A stretch of DNA of 60,631 nucleotides from a virus. Below, in pieces: positions 36,701 through 45,951 of the stretch. Positions within the stretch are counted from its first letter, which is position 1; each line of letters opens with the position of its first letter. Under the pieces are notes generated by a model that saw nothing but the letters and a program-made list of their open reading frames with translations, made no database searches and was not told the origin of the DNA. A program made the position numbers and the translations under genes. Where the stretch lies: positions 1 through 60,631 of IMG/VR virus record IMGVR_UViG_3300037189_006948, one strand, 5' to 3'.

Positions 36701-39700
36701 CCGGGTGCTTACGAGGCGTACACGGCTCCAACCAGCACAAAGGCTACATTTTCTCCAGAGGTGATGCGGCAAATCAAAGCCGTTGAGGCTGCGATGGAAA
36801 AGTACGAAGGCCACTTTGAAAACGCCGAGAAGAGCGACGCAATGAAACCGCCAATGGTTTCAAAAGCGGATGTGCTGAAGTCCAAGGAGTTGATGCACAA
36901 ATATCACCGGGACACTGGAAAGTTCGAGACCAAGCCTGTCGCCATCGTCACCGACGCCGCGGGCAATGTAATCTCAACAACAGACATTCAGGCACCAGAT
37001 GTCTTTGATGGTGAGTACGTTTACAACAAAGACGAAATTACTGGCGCAACAACGCCTACTAAAGTGTCTGGCTATGGCGACATCCCAGAGAGCATTAAAA
37101 ACATCGCTGTGCCAACGGGAGGCAAACTCACTGTCGAGCGGGCGATTGTTTACGATGAGGGCACAGGTCAGCCAATTGAGCGGTCAAACCAAAAGACTCG
37201 TCAAATAAACGAGGAGCGCAACAAGCTCCTGCGGCAGGCTATTGATGGTGCCGGTGATCAGAATGACATTAACCGTTTCCGAGCGGTGCCCGGGGAAGGT
37301 GAAGACCGGCCATATAAAGGCAGGCTACTGCCGGAGCAGCGTGCGGCAATTGAGGCGTTGCCTGAAAGCGTTGTGCCTAGATCAATGAAGGACAAGGTGT
37401 TCAGAATTGCGGACGCAATTACCGGGAACGACGGGTCTGTCTACGACATGGACTATGCTGCTCGGTTAAATGATCGAGGTGGATACCAAGCTTTTTCGCC
37501 CGAGATGCGCAGGATGGTTCCTGTGTCGTTGAATCTTTCCAAGGATGGAAATTTTTACGTCGGTTCATGGTCTATCTCAGGGCTAAACCGAAAAATTGAC
37601 CTGTGGCGACAACATTTGCCGTCGTACTTTTCTTTGTGGGGTGGTGATGTTAATGCTTTTAGAAACCAGTTCAGAACGGAGTTTCTGAACAATCTAAAAC
37701 CAATACATCCAGACCAGTTTGGTAATCTTGGGCCTCGTCCGGGGCGTACTGGGCTAGACGCCGATCCTGCCATTGCCAAGCAAAAAGCTGACATTTTCCA
37801 TGCCCTTCTTGGAGTCTCGCCAGAAAGCATCAATCCAGAGGTGCGGCAGCTTCCAAGGGAGAAGTTCAGCAGAAGGCAAAAGAAGCGAGCAAAGGGGTCA
37901 GATCCAGACACGATATTCCGTTCGTACCGGCTAGACTCAATGGCGTCGCTAGACGAGTCGCCTGCACCGTTCAAATACCCCATCCCGTATGGTTTGACTA
38001 AGGTAGCTTTCATGCCGGAAACAGCCAACATGGCAGAATCAGAGGAACGCAGTCCGCTTGGCCTTGACCCTGCCTTGCTTCGAGGCTTGTCAGTGTTGCG
38101 CAAACCTACTGAACAAGAAGAGTTGGGAATAAAGGGTTTGATTTCTGTTCCAACTCAAGAAGAATTAGATGCAAGAAAAGCCAATCTGCCTAAATACAAA
38201 ACAAGGCTTATTGAAGAAGGTGATTCAGCTTACATTGATATTTACGCAGAAGGATCTGATTTACAAAATCCAGCAGCTTCAGTTGAATTATCTAGAGATA
38301 AATCTAATCCAGAAGTGTTGAAAGTTGAATTTGTAGGGACTAACAAAGGGTTTAAAGGCAAGGGATACGGTGAGGCAGTATATAGAGAGGCGGCGAAGTA
38401 CGCTCAAAGAATTGGTGCCACACAATTATTTGGGGAACCAGTTTCAGAATCGGCAGCGTCAAGAAGAAGAAAGCTGTTTGAAACAAAACTTGGCCCTGAA
38501 GATTCCGACGACAAAGATTACTATACTTGGGCGTCTAGCGAGATTCCTAGCGGCGTTCGCTTCATGCCCGAGCAAGAGGAAGACCCAACAATGGTCGCTC
38601 CCGGCTTCTATAGCAAGGCTGGTCGAGTGCTGTTAGACAAGATGCCTAACCGAGCGTCTGCTGACCAGATTAAGGGCATTCTTGACCCACAGAAGGGCAG
38701 TGGTGTGAAGCCGGATGAGATGAAATGGAGCGGTATTATGCCGTTCATTGAGGCCACGCAGGCCGAGAAGGGCTTTGTCAGCAAGGATGACATTAAGCGG
38801 TTCTTGAAGGATAGCTACGCTGCAAAGTTTGAGACGCAGACAATGGGGCAATCAAGGTCGCTTGATGGACAATTTTATAGTGAGGATGAGCATTGGGGGG
38901 GCACTGCAAACTTTGATACTATTGCTGAAGCTGAAGAGGCAGCAATGGAGATGTTTGGTTTGAGTAAGGAAGAAGCGGAAGAGTTTGTGTCAGAAACAAA
39001 CCAGATTGATGCTGATTACGGAGAAGATCAAACTCGATATTCCAAATATAAACTTTCCGGCGGCACAAATTACGAAGAGACCGTACTGCGGATGCCCGGA
39101 GTAGACTACACCTCTAGACACTTCCCTGACGTTGAAAACTATGTCGCCCATATGCGGACGGCAGATCACGGAACTGGTCGCCTGATTGAAGAGTTGCAAT
39201 CCGATTTGCATCAGGCAGGCCGTGAAGAAGGGTACAAAGGAGAGTATGATGAAAATCGCAGGAATGAACTGCGAAACAAGCCAACTCCATTGACAGATGC
39301 TGAGATCGATGAGCTTGGAAACTTGAATGAAATGGCTCTAGGAAAAGGAGTTTCCGACGCTCCGTTCCGCAAAGATTGGCCTCTGCAACTTTTCAAGCAC
39401 GCACTCCAGAAAGCCGTTGCTGACGGCAAGGAATGGATTGGATGGACTGGAGGCGAAGCGCAGGCTGAACGGTTTAACATAAGTAAACAAGTTAGTTCTG
39501 TTGAATACTTGCCAGCAACTCAAGTTCTTCGAGCGTTTGACCTTAATGGACACGAAGCATTTGAAGATGTTGTGCCTAAAGAAAATATAGCCGACTATGT
39601 TGGAAAAGAAGTCGCTGAAAAACTACTTGCTACAGAGCCATACACGACAGGATCTGGAAAACAGGTTCATGCATTAAGAGGTGTTGATCTCAAAGTTGGC

Positions 39701-42697
39701 GGCGAAGGGATGAAAGGCTTCTACGACAACATTCTTCCAAAAGAGATTAACAAGTACGTCAAACAATGGGGCGCAAAGGTAGAGCCGTCGAAAGTTGGCG
39801 GTGCTGGCATCTGGCGCATCGACATCACGCCCGAGATGCGGTCATCCGTAGAGAGTGGTCAGCCTCGCTTCATGCCGGAAACGCTCGACGCCGAGCACGC
39901 AGCGGCGCATGAGGCAGGGGATGAGGAGAAGGCGCGTGAGATGGTGCGGAAGGCAGCGGAAGCGGCTGGGTATAAATTTGGCCCAATGTATCATGCCTCG
40001 TATGTTGATTTTAATGAGTTTTTAAGTAAATCTGATCAAGCAGAGGCTGCTGGAGAGATTTACGAAGAACCAGAAGGCGGCGATGCTGGAAACCTTGGCA
40101 CTGGATTTTATTTTACGCCGGACAAGGCATATGCAAAGAGATTTGGAACGCCTAGAGAGTTTTACTTAAAGTCTGAAAAAGTCATTAACGCTTCTGATCC
40201 TGAAATTCAAAAACGTCTTAATGAAATATATGAAGAGTTATTAAACGAGCGAGGCGGAGCGACAAATGGAGAAGTATATGATGAGCTAATGTCTGAAATG
40301 AAAGCGGATGGCGTCCTTGCAGAAGGAGCTGGAGGCTTGTCGTACGGCGCATCAGAAATGCTAATACGCCAATCCCATCAAGCTAAATCCGCCAACCCCT
40401 TCACCTACGACGACGCAGGTAAACTGATCCCGCTATCCGAGCGGTTTAACCCGGCTACCGGTGATATTCGGTTCATGCCGGAGCAGGAAGAGCGTGATGA
40501 ATGGACTCGTTCAATTGACTTAGCCAAAGAGACGGCAGACAAAGAACTAGAACGCTTGCGCGGGGATCGGTTGAATATTTCTCAAGCAAAGTTTGAGCAC
40601 AATCCCTCGGATGATCCAGAGCTTGGAGACACTTGGAGCTTTGTCCCTCCAAAAGACAAGTACTTTGACAATCCATCAATGTATAATGTGTATGAGTCTG
40701 ATGGGAAATACTACGTCGGCGAAGGCTATGGCGGCGGATTTGACACGCTTGAAGAAGCCAAAGACGATGCCATGCAACGAGCAATGGGCGAATCGTGGAA
40801 GGGAAGCAAATCGACGTTTGGATCTGACGCTGACTCTCAGAAAGCTGTCAGCGAAATCTTCAGCGCATTCCCAAAACAAATTGGCGATGTAACAAGTGAT
40901 GGTTGGTTTTCAACCAAATGGGGGAGCTGGTATTTGGAAGGACGCATTCCAACAGGCGAGGATGACTACGAAACCTTCAAATTGTCCATCCGTGATCATC
41001 CTGTAAGTGATCGGTTCCAAAGACCAGACAAGTCGTTTTACGTCTCAAAAGACTGGACTCCAGATGAAACTGCTAACGCACTGAAAAAAGCGGCAGACTG
41101 GATTGCTAATGAGGCCACGTTTGCCGAACCAGAAGGCAACAACGCTACTGCCGAGACCAAAGCCACCACAGAAGGCGCATTGTCTGGCGTGCGGTTTATG
41201 CCGCTTGGCGACGAAGCTCAGGCTGCGCTGTCTCCTGAAGAAATGCAGCGGTATTCTGCTTTTAAAAAAACAAAACCTTCAATTAAGTCAAATACTCTTA
41301 AACTCCCAATTAAAAAAACCGAAAACCTTCCAGACTTTGAAAGCACGGTAATCAAAGATAAGCAGCCAATTGTGTCATTTAATTGGGACAAGCCATCCAA
41401 TGTTGAGTTTGAGCTTGAAGATGGCAGAAAAATGTCATTTTCATTTGATCCCGCTTACCTCTTAAAGCCAGAATTCAAAGATGTCTTACAAGAGCTAAAA
41501 GGCCAGCCAGTGATATTGTTAGAGGCTGACAGGCAGAGAGCCACTGGCGGCGACATGGGTGGGCCTCTGCATCCATTTTTGCTCTCCAATCAGGTGACAG
41601 TTACCGGGCCAGACGGCAAGGAATATAAGGCGGTGTGGGCCAATATGACTTCTGGATTTGTTTCTGGAACCAAGAACAGAATGCAGGAGCATGGAGCCAA
41701 GCATGCCTTGGTACATTTAATGGATTCAATCGCCCATAAATCCAACAAACGCACCGCTAGAACCATCGACAAGATGATGCGGGAATCAGACTTAAAGCCG
41801 ATTGAAAAAGAAATGATCGCACTGGCAATGCAAGCTGGTATTATTGCTAACGAAAAAGCTGCAATTACTGCTTCAGTAACAGCCGCAAAGCGGGATATTA
41901 ATAAATATCAAGAAGATAAAGATAAGGTTCAAGAATTGAATGAAAAAATTAAACTGCTTTTATCTGAAAGAGAAGCATTAACTCCAAGCGATGAAGAGCA
42001 AGAAATTTACAACTCAATTTCAAAAATTAAAACAGCACAAACTAGAGTAAATTCAGGATTTAGCAAACAGGACATCATTGATCGAGCTATTGAAAATTAT
42101 AAAAAGTTAAGAGGCAGTCCAGTTCATAAATCTTTATTAAATAAAAACAAATCTTTATATATATCTGACAATATCGGCAAAACTTTTTCGCAAAGGGGTG
42201 CTGCAATTGAAAGTATTCTATCTTTAAAGTTTGAAAAATTTAATCCTAGAAAAGTTTTGAGCGAATCTGCCGATTTTTTAGATGGGGAAAATCTTGATAT
42301 TGTTGCCGCTGTAGAGCTTTCACAAAACCCTGATATGTTTGCTCTATATTTTGGCAATGATCCGGCAGAAGAAGCAGCAATGTCTCCAGCAGAAAAGGTT
42401 GCCAGAGATCAAATGCGAGCAAATCCAAACTTTGTTGAGCATGAAGCCTACGATTGGGTAATGCTTGGGCCAAAAGGCGGGAACAATTTCTTGGTTTCCA
42501 ACCCAATAAAACCAGAAGAAATCTTCAAAAATTACAGAACAGTACATGGCGGTGCCACTGTTGTAGATGGATCTCCTGAAACTGTTGCTGGCGCAATGCG
42601 TAAAAATGCTGGATTTAAGCTCGTTGTTGGCGAAGATGTGCAAGCGATGCCAAAAGCGTCAAAGCCCAAAAAACCAAAAAAAAACAAAAATAAATAA
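33704..42697 (+). CDS. Giant modular polyvalent virion protein
   Basis: 2,997 residues, by far the largest gene. Two DD(E/D)FW..LK motifs open it. A Gly/Ala-rich, membrane-active-looking stretch lies near residues 480-525. A zinc metalloprotease-like module follows with VIAHEAVGHGLF (HEAVGH at 854-859). Five FMP[E/L] junctions at about residues 1436, 1620, 2056, 2257 and 2498 separate modules. Between 1436 and 1620 is a GNAT-like acetyltransferase (GFKGKGYGEAVYREA). Between 1620 and 2056 is a widespread polyvalent module (LIEELQSDLHQAGREEGY, then GWTGGEAQAERF and GMKGFYDNILPKEINKYVKQ). Between 2056 and 2257 is an ADP-ribosyltransferase-like domain (MYHASYVDF, GTGFYFTPDKAYAKRFG). The rest is unrecognised; the C-terminus is Lys-rich. 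Such proteins are thought to be packaged and delivered to the host with DNA. Confidence 0.85.
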   Translation: MADDEFWSSLKRDVSGSEPAQVDGSKQDHQKGKDDDFWNELKKETGNTGLSVPSISVSSEGEAYKPDTGLVSSGNLGSGKFLQSDVPQGGRWAEYGNVVDPAKRKDLAQELSQYRDPKLLEEIQREVPWYKMSDSPEQVGALFTHEWNKPWSERGAELAQGIASGLSHFVGGTIPDIAVGGFNLAKDITGLGQKSVTGETDASIRASRILGDAAMRAAESLYTPAHEMAEGGHYAVDRARYAMAPLEEKQKELENAKENFRKRLDAKHAEHLFNEKNPAVLARWIDRFSNARVDWRAMANPYGSAFSPPLSDKDRADIESPVVKQVSSDIIQQFLPSPESVAKENGTTVEQGRQAIKEQSMMMADGAIQGALEGANRLAEDPKQVGFVEMVTPLNSFGVAGAALSELTGAARLGVQAARRFGKSAEEINAIESAAAADVAAAARDRAKASMLPGPVEQGLRSMGRGIEFAGNKLEGALENIPTPMKVAGLAGGGALAGALTSDDPISGAYRGAGLGLGAYLGGKAANALKLGSAIAATPRIGADLLEAGRLATGNMGRFATAESMTAASDATKNLIRAASLGAGGKALDWVGKNALVALKHNVDMAPLMLALGVYNQDDAQQFGNMMVEGAGWGLVHGQILGQLRGQDHVANEMNRRYDAQHADRVLLASSPEHRANVDRLNWDKVVESSANQVAAAKGEYDRLVSQTPDAPETAAALNRLKFLEDTHLKNLTATPQTRQAFHEGVKQAFGKADMLINGALSPNKNINIELLSGDQIVAKIIAANPNYNGQGVPMTPEQAAGYKDKKGMFWEAKDSEVGKAAVDPFKGTAIVNLDKVIANNRITGDALPNVIAHEAVGHGLFTMREYREKIAPVWQQLFGSEYTDANGVVRPIVPGAYSREDVAKMYFDRYVHGETPESKAANLETFCKENGTWDVATNAPDLNKIVDYMRQEILADAHMGSLYADPNSPLQNAIDWAASKVSSNVLKSALQKLYAIAGPGAYEAYTAPTSTKATFSPEVMRQIKAVEAAMEKYEGHFENAEKSDAMKPPMVSKADVLKSKELMHKYHRDTGKFETKPVAIVTDAAGNVISTTDIQAPDVFDGEYVYNKDEITGATTPTKVSGYGDIPESIKNIAVPTGGKLTVERAIVYDEGTGQPIERSNQKTRQINEERNKLLRQAIDGAGDQNDINRFRAVPGEGEDRPYKGRLLPEQRAAIEALPESVVPRSMKDKVFRIADAITGNDGSVYDMDYAARLNDRGGYQAFSPEMRRMVPVSLNLSKDGNFYVGSWSISGLNRKIDLWRQHLPSYFSLWGGDVNAFRNQFRTEFLNNLKPIHPDQFGNLGPRPGRTGLDADPAIAKQKADIFHALLGVSPESINPEVRQLPREKFSRRQKKRAKGSDPDTIFRSYRLDSMASLDESPAPFKYPIPYGLTKVAFMPETANMAESEERSPLGLDPALLRGLSVLRKPTEQEELGIKGLISVPTQEELDARKANLPKYKTRLIEEGDSAYIDIYAEGSDLQNPAASVELSRDKSNPEVLKVEFVGTNKGFKGKGYGEAVYREAAKYAQRIGATQLFGEPVSESAASRRRKLFETKLGPEDSDDKDYYTWASSEIPSGVRFMPEQEEDPTMVAPGFYSKAGRVLLDKMPNRASADQIKGILDPQKGSGVKPDEMKWSGIMPFIEATQAEKGFVSKDDIKRFLKDSYAAKFETQTMGQSRSLDGQFYSEDEHWGGTANFDTIAEAEEAAMEMFGLSKEEAEEFVSETNQIDADYGEDQTRYSKYKLSGGTNYEETVLRMPGVDYTSRHFPDVENYVAHMRTADHGTGRLIEELQSDLHQAGREEGYKGEYDENRRNELRNKPTPLTDAEIDELGNLNEMALGKGVSDAPFRKDWPLQLFKHALQKAVADGKEWIGWTGGEAQAERFNISKQVSSVEYLPATQVLRAFDLNGHEAFEDVVPKENIADYVGKEVAEKLLATEPYTTGSGKQVHALRGVDLKVGGEGMKGFYDNILPKEINKYVKQWGAKVEPSKVGGAGIWRIDITPEMRSSVESGQPRFMPETLDAEHAAAHEAGDEEKAREMVRKAAEAAGYKFGPMYHASYVDFNEFLSKSDQAEAAGEIYEEPEGGDAGNLGTGFYFTPDKAYAKRFGTPREFYLKSEKVINASDPEIQKRLNEIYEELLNERGGATNGEVYDELMSEMKADGVLAEGAGGLSYGASEMLIRQSHQAKSANPFTYDDAGKLIPLSERFNPATGDIRFMPEQEERDEWTRSIDLAKETADKELERLRGDRLNISQAKFEHNPSDDPELGDTWSFVPPKDKYFDNPSMYNVYESDGKYYVGEGYGGGFDTLEEAKDDAMQRAMGESWKGSKSTFGSDADSQKAVSEIFSAFPKQIGDVTSDGWFSTKWGSWYLEGRIPTGEDDYETFKLSIRDHPVSDRFQRPDKSFYVSKDWTPDETANALKKAADWIANEATFAEPEGNNATAETKATTEGALSGVRFMPLGDEAQAALSPEEMQRYSAFKKTKPSIKSNTLKLPIKKTENLPDFESTVIKDKQPIVSFNWDKPSNVEFELEDGRKMSFSFDPAYLLKPEFKDVLQELKGQPVILLEADRQRATGGDMGGPLHPFLLSNQVTVTGPDGKEYKAVWANMTSGFVSGTKNRMQEHGAKHALVHLMDSIAHKSNKRTARTIDKMMRESDLKPIEKEMIALAMQAGIIANEKAAITASVTAAKRDINKYQEDKDKVQELNEKIKLLLSEREALTPSDEEQEIYNSISKIKTAQTRVNSGFSKQDIIDRAIENYKKLRGSPVHKSLLNKNKSLYISDNIGKTFSQRGAAIESILSLKFEKFNPRKVLSESADFLDGENLDIVAAVELSQNPDMFALYFGNDPAEEAAMSPAEKVARDQMRANPNFVEHEAYDWVMLGPKGGNNFLVSNPIKPEEIFKNYRTVHGGATVVDGSPETVAGAMRKNAGFKLVVGEDVQAMPKASKPKKPKKNKNK

Positions 42698-42925
42698 ATG
42701 AGCTACTCAATACTTATCAAGCAAGCGGATAAAAACGAAAAAGACATAAATTTCTGGAAATCACTTGGGTACGAGCATGTTCAGCTCCCAGATAACCAAT
42801 GCTTGATGGTTGCTGATGATGCCCCAGAAGATGTGATGAATGCGGCACTTGACGCAGGAAACGGGGACTTCGACGCATTCAAAACAGCCCTTGGAATAGA
42901 AGACTCAGCCGATGAAAACCCCTAA
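42698..42925 (+). CDS. Small acidic hypothetical protein
   Basis: 75 residues, starting immediately after the giant protein's stop. Contains a predicted beta strand (MSYSILIKQADKNEKDINFW) and an acidic C-terminus. Overlaps the next gene by 14 bases. No family recognised. Confidence 0.55.
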   Translation: MSYSILIKQADKNEKDINFWKSLGYEHVQLPDNQCLMVADDAPEDVMNAALDAGNGDFDAFKTALGIEDSADENP

Positions 42926-43178
42926 ATTATCCGTAGCTAAAGGCGACAAACTTCCTGTTTCTCGTGGAGCTGGCTTGACTGCAAAGGGCCGCGCTAAAAT
43001 CAACAAAGCCACAGGCAGCAACTTGAAGGCTCCCGCGCCTCATCCGAAAACAAAGGCAGACGCAGGCCGTAAGCGGTCATTCTGTGCTCGGATGTCTGGA
43101 ATGCCGGGGCCGATGAAAGACGAGAAAGGTCGCCCAACTCGGAAAGCCGCAAGCCTCAAACGCTGGAATTGCAAATGA
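42912..43178 (+). CDS. Small basic phage protein with FCARMSGMPGPM motif
   Basis: 88 residues, about a quarter Lys/Arg. The C-terminal half (RKRSFCARMSGMPGPMKDE followed by KGRPTRKAASLKRWNC) is a recognisable conserved small phage protein of unknown function with two Cys. Probably nucleic-acid binding. Start overlaps the upstream gene; the stop overlaps the next start. Confidence 0.7.
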   Translation: MKTPKLSVAKGDKLPVSRGAGLTAKGRAKINKATGSNLKAPAPHPKTKADAGRKRSFCARMSGMPGPMKDEKGRPTRKAASLKRWNCK

Positions 43179-43330
43179 AAGACGGACTTTACAAGAACAT
43201 TGATAAAAAACGTAAGCGCATTGCAGCCGGAAGCGGTGAGAAGATGCGTAAGCCGGGAACAAAAGGGGCACCTACAGCTAAGGCATTCAAGCAAGCCGCT
43301 AAAACGGCCAAACCTCCGAAAAAGAAATGA
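43175..43330 (+). CDS. Very basic small protein (51 aa)
   Basis: 51 residues, more than a third Lys/Arg (MKDGLYKNIDKKRKRIAAGS to AKPPKKK). Start overlaps the preceding stop (ATGA) and its TGA overlaps the next ATG, so it is translationally coupled to both, including the ATP-grasp enzyme. Function unknown; candidate nucleic-acid-binding peptide or a substrate of its neighbour. Confidence 0.65.
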   Translation: MKDGLYKNIDKKRKRIAAGSGEKMRKPGTKGAPTAKAFKQAAKTAKPPKKK

Positions 43331-44598
43331 AAGATCCGAAAGATGTAGTTTGCCTTGTTGTGGACAACGGGCTGTTTTGCGAGCTAGCCATAAAACTGGC
43401 AAAGACTTACAAGAAAGTCTATTACTACGTCCCGTGGGAGTCTGCTTTCCCGCGCCTTAACCTAGCTCGCATTGGTCACGGCATTCCTGAGCTTGAGCTT
43501 GTAGACTCCATCTATGGCCCGCATTACGATGAGATAGACTTGTTCTGCTTCCCGGACATCTACTTTGGCTGGGAACAGGAGCACCTGATCAAAGACGGCA
43601 AGACTGTCTGGGGATCTCGCCTTGGCGAGTGCTTGGAACTTCAACGTGAAGGCATGAAGCAGATTCTGATGGAGCTAGGCATGCCGGTTGGCAAGTTCTG
43701 GCACATCAAAGGGATGGCTAACCTGCGGGACTTCTTAAAAGATCACCCGAACGTCTACGTTAAGACTGACCGCTATCGTGGAACATTTGAGACATTCCAC
43801 TCCATCAATTACGACTTAGTAGAGCCAAAATTAGACGAGGTTGAATGGTCTCTGGGCCGGTTCAAAGACCTCATAGAATTTACGGTAGAAGCTGCTTTGG
43901 AAGATCGAGTTGAGTTTGGAACAGACGCTTGGACAATCGATGGCAAGTTTCCGTCAAAACTTATCTCTGGTCTCGAGATTAAAGATTGCGGGTTTGCCTC
44001 GGTTTTTAAGGATTACAAGTCCCTTCCTGAGCCTCTTACACGCTTCAACGACAAGATGGTGCCAGTGTTTGAGGCTTATGGTTACCGAGGCTTTTTCTCC
44101 ACCGAGATCCGTATCGGAAAAGATCACGCGCCTTACATGATCGACTTCTGCGCACGCGCCCCTTCGCCACCTAACGAGCTTTATCAAGAGCAGTACAAGA
44201 ACCTTGCAGAGTGCATTTGGGCTGGTGCAAATGGCGAAGTGATCGACCCAGAACCTGTTGCGAAGTACGGGGCCGAGATCATGTTGCATTCCAGCTTTGC
44301 CGACAAGAATTGGCAACCGTTGCAGTTCCCGGAAGAGATTCGGGACTTTGTCAAACTGCGGAACATCTACAAGGATGACCGGGGTTACTTTGTTGTCCCA
44401 CAGTCCACCGGCCTGCCGGAGATCGGCGCGGTTGTTGGTCTCGGAGACACTTTGGAAGAAGCTTTTGATCATGCGCTTGAAAACGCCGAACTTGTTGAGG
44501 GGTATTACCTTGAAGGCAAGACCGGCGCAATTGAGCAGGTGAAGGAGCAAATTGAGAAAATGGATAAATTAGGACTGAGCGTATTCAATGAGGATTGA
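43327..44598 (+). CDS. ATP-grasp family ligase-like enzyme
   Basis: 423 residues. A Rossmann-like pre-ATP-grasp domain (VVCLVVDNGLFCELAIKLA) leads to an ATP-grasp core: VYVKTDRYRG, DRVEFGTDAWTIDGKF, then GYRGFFSTEIRI and YMIDFCARAPSPPNELYQEQ, where Glu and Asp would bind Mg-ATP, then a small C-terminal domain. ATP-grasp enzymes join a carboxylate to an amine or thiol through an acylphosphate. The substrate is not identifiable. It is not a clear purine-pathway gene, and no such pathway neighbours exist. Flanked by tiny Lys-rich proteins, so a peptide ligase is a possibility (inference). Confidence 0.75.
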   Translation: MKDPKDVVCLVVDNGLFCELAIKLAKTYKKVYYYVPWESAFPRLNLARIGHGIPELELVDSIYGPHYDEIDLFCFPDIYFGWEQEHLIKDGKTVWGSRLGECLELQREGMKQILMELGMPVGKFWHIKGMANLRDFLKDHPNVYVKTDRYRGTFETFHSINYDLVEPKLDEVEWSLGRFKDLIEFTVEAALEDRVEFGTDAWTIDGKFPSKLISGLEIKDCGFASVFKDYKSLPEPLTRFNDKMVPVFEAYGYRGFFSTEIRIGKDHAPYMIDFCARAPSPPNELYQEQYKNLAECIWAGANGEVIDPEPVAKYGAEIMLHSSFADKNWQPLQFPEEIRDFVKLRNIYKDDRGYFVVPQSTGLPEIGAVVGLGDTLEEAFDHALENAELVEGYYLEGKTGAIEQVKEQIEKMDKLGLSVFNED

Positions 44599-45292
44599 AA
44601 TCAAAACTGTTGATCCCTCCGCCATGCGGTATCCCACCGCTGGCGACTGGGAATGGCTCCCAGACGGGGCTCTGATGTTGAAAGTGCCGGAGTATGGCGG
44701 GCGAGACACTTCTGTCCTGCTAGTGGCTTTGCACGAGATGGTGGAGGCATACCTGTGCAAGCGTGATGGCATCACCGACGAACAGGTCACCAAATTTGAC
44801 ACGGAGAACCCAAAGCTTGAGGAACCCGGAGACCATCCAGAGGCCCCGTATCACCGGCAACATGTCATCGCAATGGCGTTGGAGCGGGAGGCATCGATAG
44901 CCACCTCTACGGACTGGGAAACGCACGACAAATGGGTATTTGACGTTGGCAACGAGGTTGAGCGCATTGAACAGCGTGGGCAGCTTCAAAAAAGCCGCAT
45001 TCTGATGGAAGGGGCTCGCTATTGGGCAGAGCTGCACCTTTACACCTTGCGGGCGCATTGGTTGCCTTTGCTAGATAATGCAAATTGGCTGGACTCATGG
45101 ATTAATGGATTGCCGTTTGAAGGATGTCCATGCGAGGCGCATCTCCACGGATGGATCAAAGACAACCCGCCGGAGTACAAAGACTTTTTCGCTTGGGGTG
45201 TTCGCTTACACAACGCAGTCAACGAGCGCATTGGCAAGCCTACCATTGACGTTGCGGGGGCTCGGAAGTTGTGGGAAACTAGGACGTTCTGA
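44588..45292 (+). CDS. Fusion protein with Erv/Alr-like C-terminal domain
   Basis: 234 residues. The N-terminal 120 residues contain ALHEMVEAYLC, a HExxE-like helix found in a common small phage protein. The C-terminal part resembles sulfhydryl oxidases of the Erv/Alr type: WAELHLYTLRAHWLP, a CPC at residues 180-182 and FAWGVRLHNAVNERIGKP with His208-Asn209. Standard Erv proteins use CxxC; here the pair is CxC, so activity is uncertain. It overlaps the ATP-grasp gene by 11 bases. Confidence 0.65.
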   Translation: MRIEIKTVDPSAMRYPTAGDWEWLPDGALMLKVPEYGGRDTSVLLVALHEMVEAYLCKRDGITDEQVTKFDTENPKLEEPGDHPEAPYHRQHVIAMALEREASIATSTDWETHDKWVFDVGNEVERIEQRGQLQKSRILMEGARYWAELHLYTLRAHWLPLLDNANWLDSWINGLPFEGCPCEAHLHGWIKDNPPEYKDFFAWGVRLHNAVNERIGKPTIDVAGARKLWETRTF

Positions 45293-45293
45293 T

Positions 45294-45521
45294 ATGGCAT
45301 ACATCCCGAAAAACTTCCCAGCCATTCCCATCCCGCCGTACCCGGGCGATGATGTGAACCCGCCATTTAAGGGGAATACTGGAATGGGAATGAAAGAACT
45401 TTCCGCATTGGTTATACTGCACGCACTGCTTTCTAACCCAAGGTATTACGATAATGTGGAACAAGCTGTCCCTGACGCATTCAACTTAGCTGAAGACTTT
45501 TACCAAGAGATTTTCCAATGA
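45294..45521 (+). CDS. Small phage protein, GM-helix type
   Basis: 75 residues from the ATG at 45294 (one base after the upstream stop). Pro-rich N-terminus, then a helix-turn pattern GMGMKELSALVILHALLSNP and YDNVEQAVPDAFNLAEDFYQ that resembles a widespread small phage protein of unknown function (GMTLRDYFA type). Overlaps the next gene by four bases. Confidence 0.65.
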   Translation: MAYIPKNFPAIPIPPYPGDDVNPPFKGNTGMGMKELSALVILHALLSNPRYYDNVEQAVPDAFNLAEDFYQEIFQ

Positions 45522-45745
45522 AATCGCCATCATCCTCCTCCGCCACACTCAAGTTCGCATCGCCCGAAATCAATGTTGGGATCGACGCTGCTAAAGGCAA
45601 GAAATCCAAAGCCATGCCTATGGCTACTCCTGCGGCAAAAATGCCAAAAGACAAGAAAATGATCATGCCAAAGACTAAAGGCGTGCCAGCAGCTATCTTT
45701 GACCCTAAGCCAACCAAGAAACGCATCCCAAAACGTAAAAAGTAA
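45518..45745 (+). CDS. Lys/Met/Pro-rich basic protein
   Basis: 75 residues, highly basic and disordered (KKSKAMPMATPAAKMPKDKK), ending KPTKKRIPKRKK. Start overlaps the preceding stop; its own last base is the A of the next ATG. Possibly DNA-condensing or a packaged small protein. Confidence 0.6.
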   Translation: MKSPSSSSATLKFASPEINVGIDAAKGKKSKAMPMATPAAKMPKDKKMIMPKTKGVPAAIFDPKPTKKRIPKRKK

Positions 45746-45951
45746 TGAATTCAATCAGTGAAGCCGCTCTTAATGCTCTGAAGACCATTGACTTAACCAA
45801 TGTGTCTGCCGATGAGCTCATAAACGACATGGTAGAACAGTCCCAGCAATTTGCCTATCGGCTCACGATTGCTGCGGAGCTGCTGAAAACCGTTCAACGC
45901 AAACAAGATGAAGGCAAAGAACCAATTCACCAGAACACACAAGCCGATTAA
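45745..45951 (+). CDS. Small helical hypothetical protein
   Basis: 68 residues, mostly amphipathic helix (LNALKTIDLTNVSADELIND, RLTIAAELLKTVQRKQ). Looks like a helical bundle or coiled-coil partner. No family recognised. Confidence 0.6.
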   Translation: MNSISEAALNALKTIDLTNVSADELINDMVEQSQQFAYRLTIAAELLKTVQRKQDEGKEPIHQNTQAD

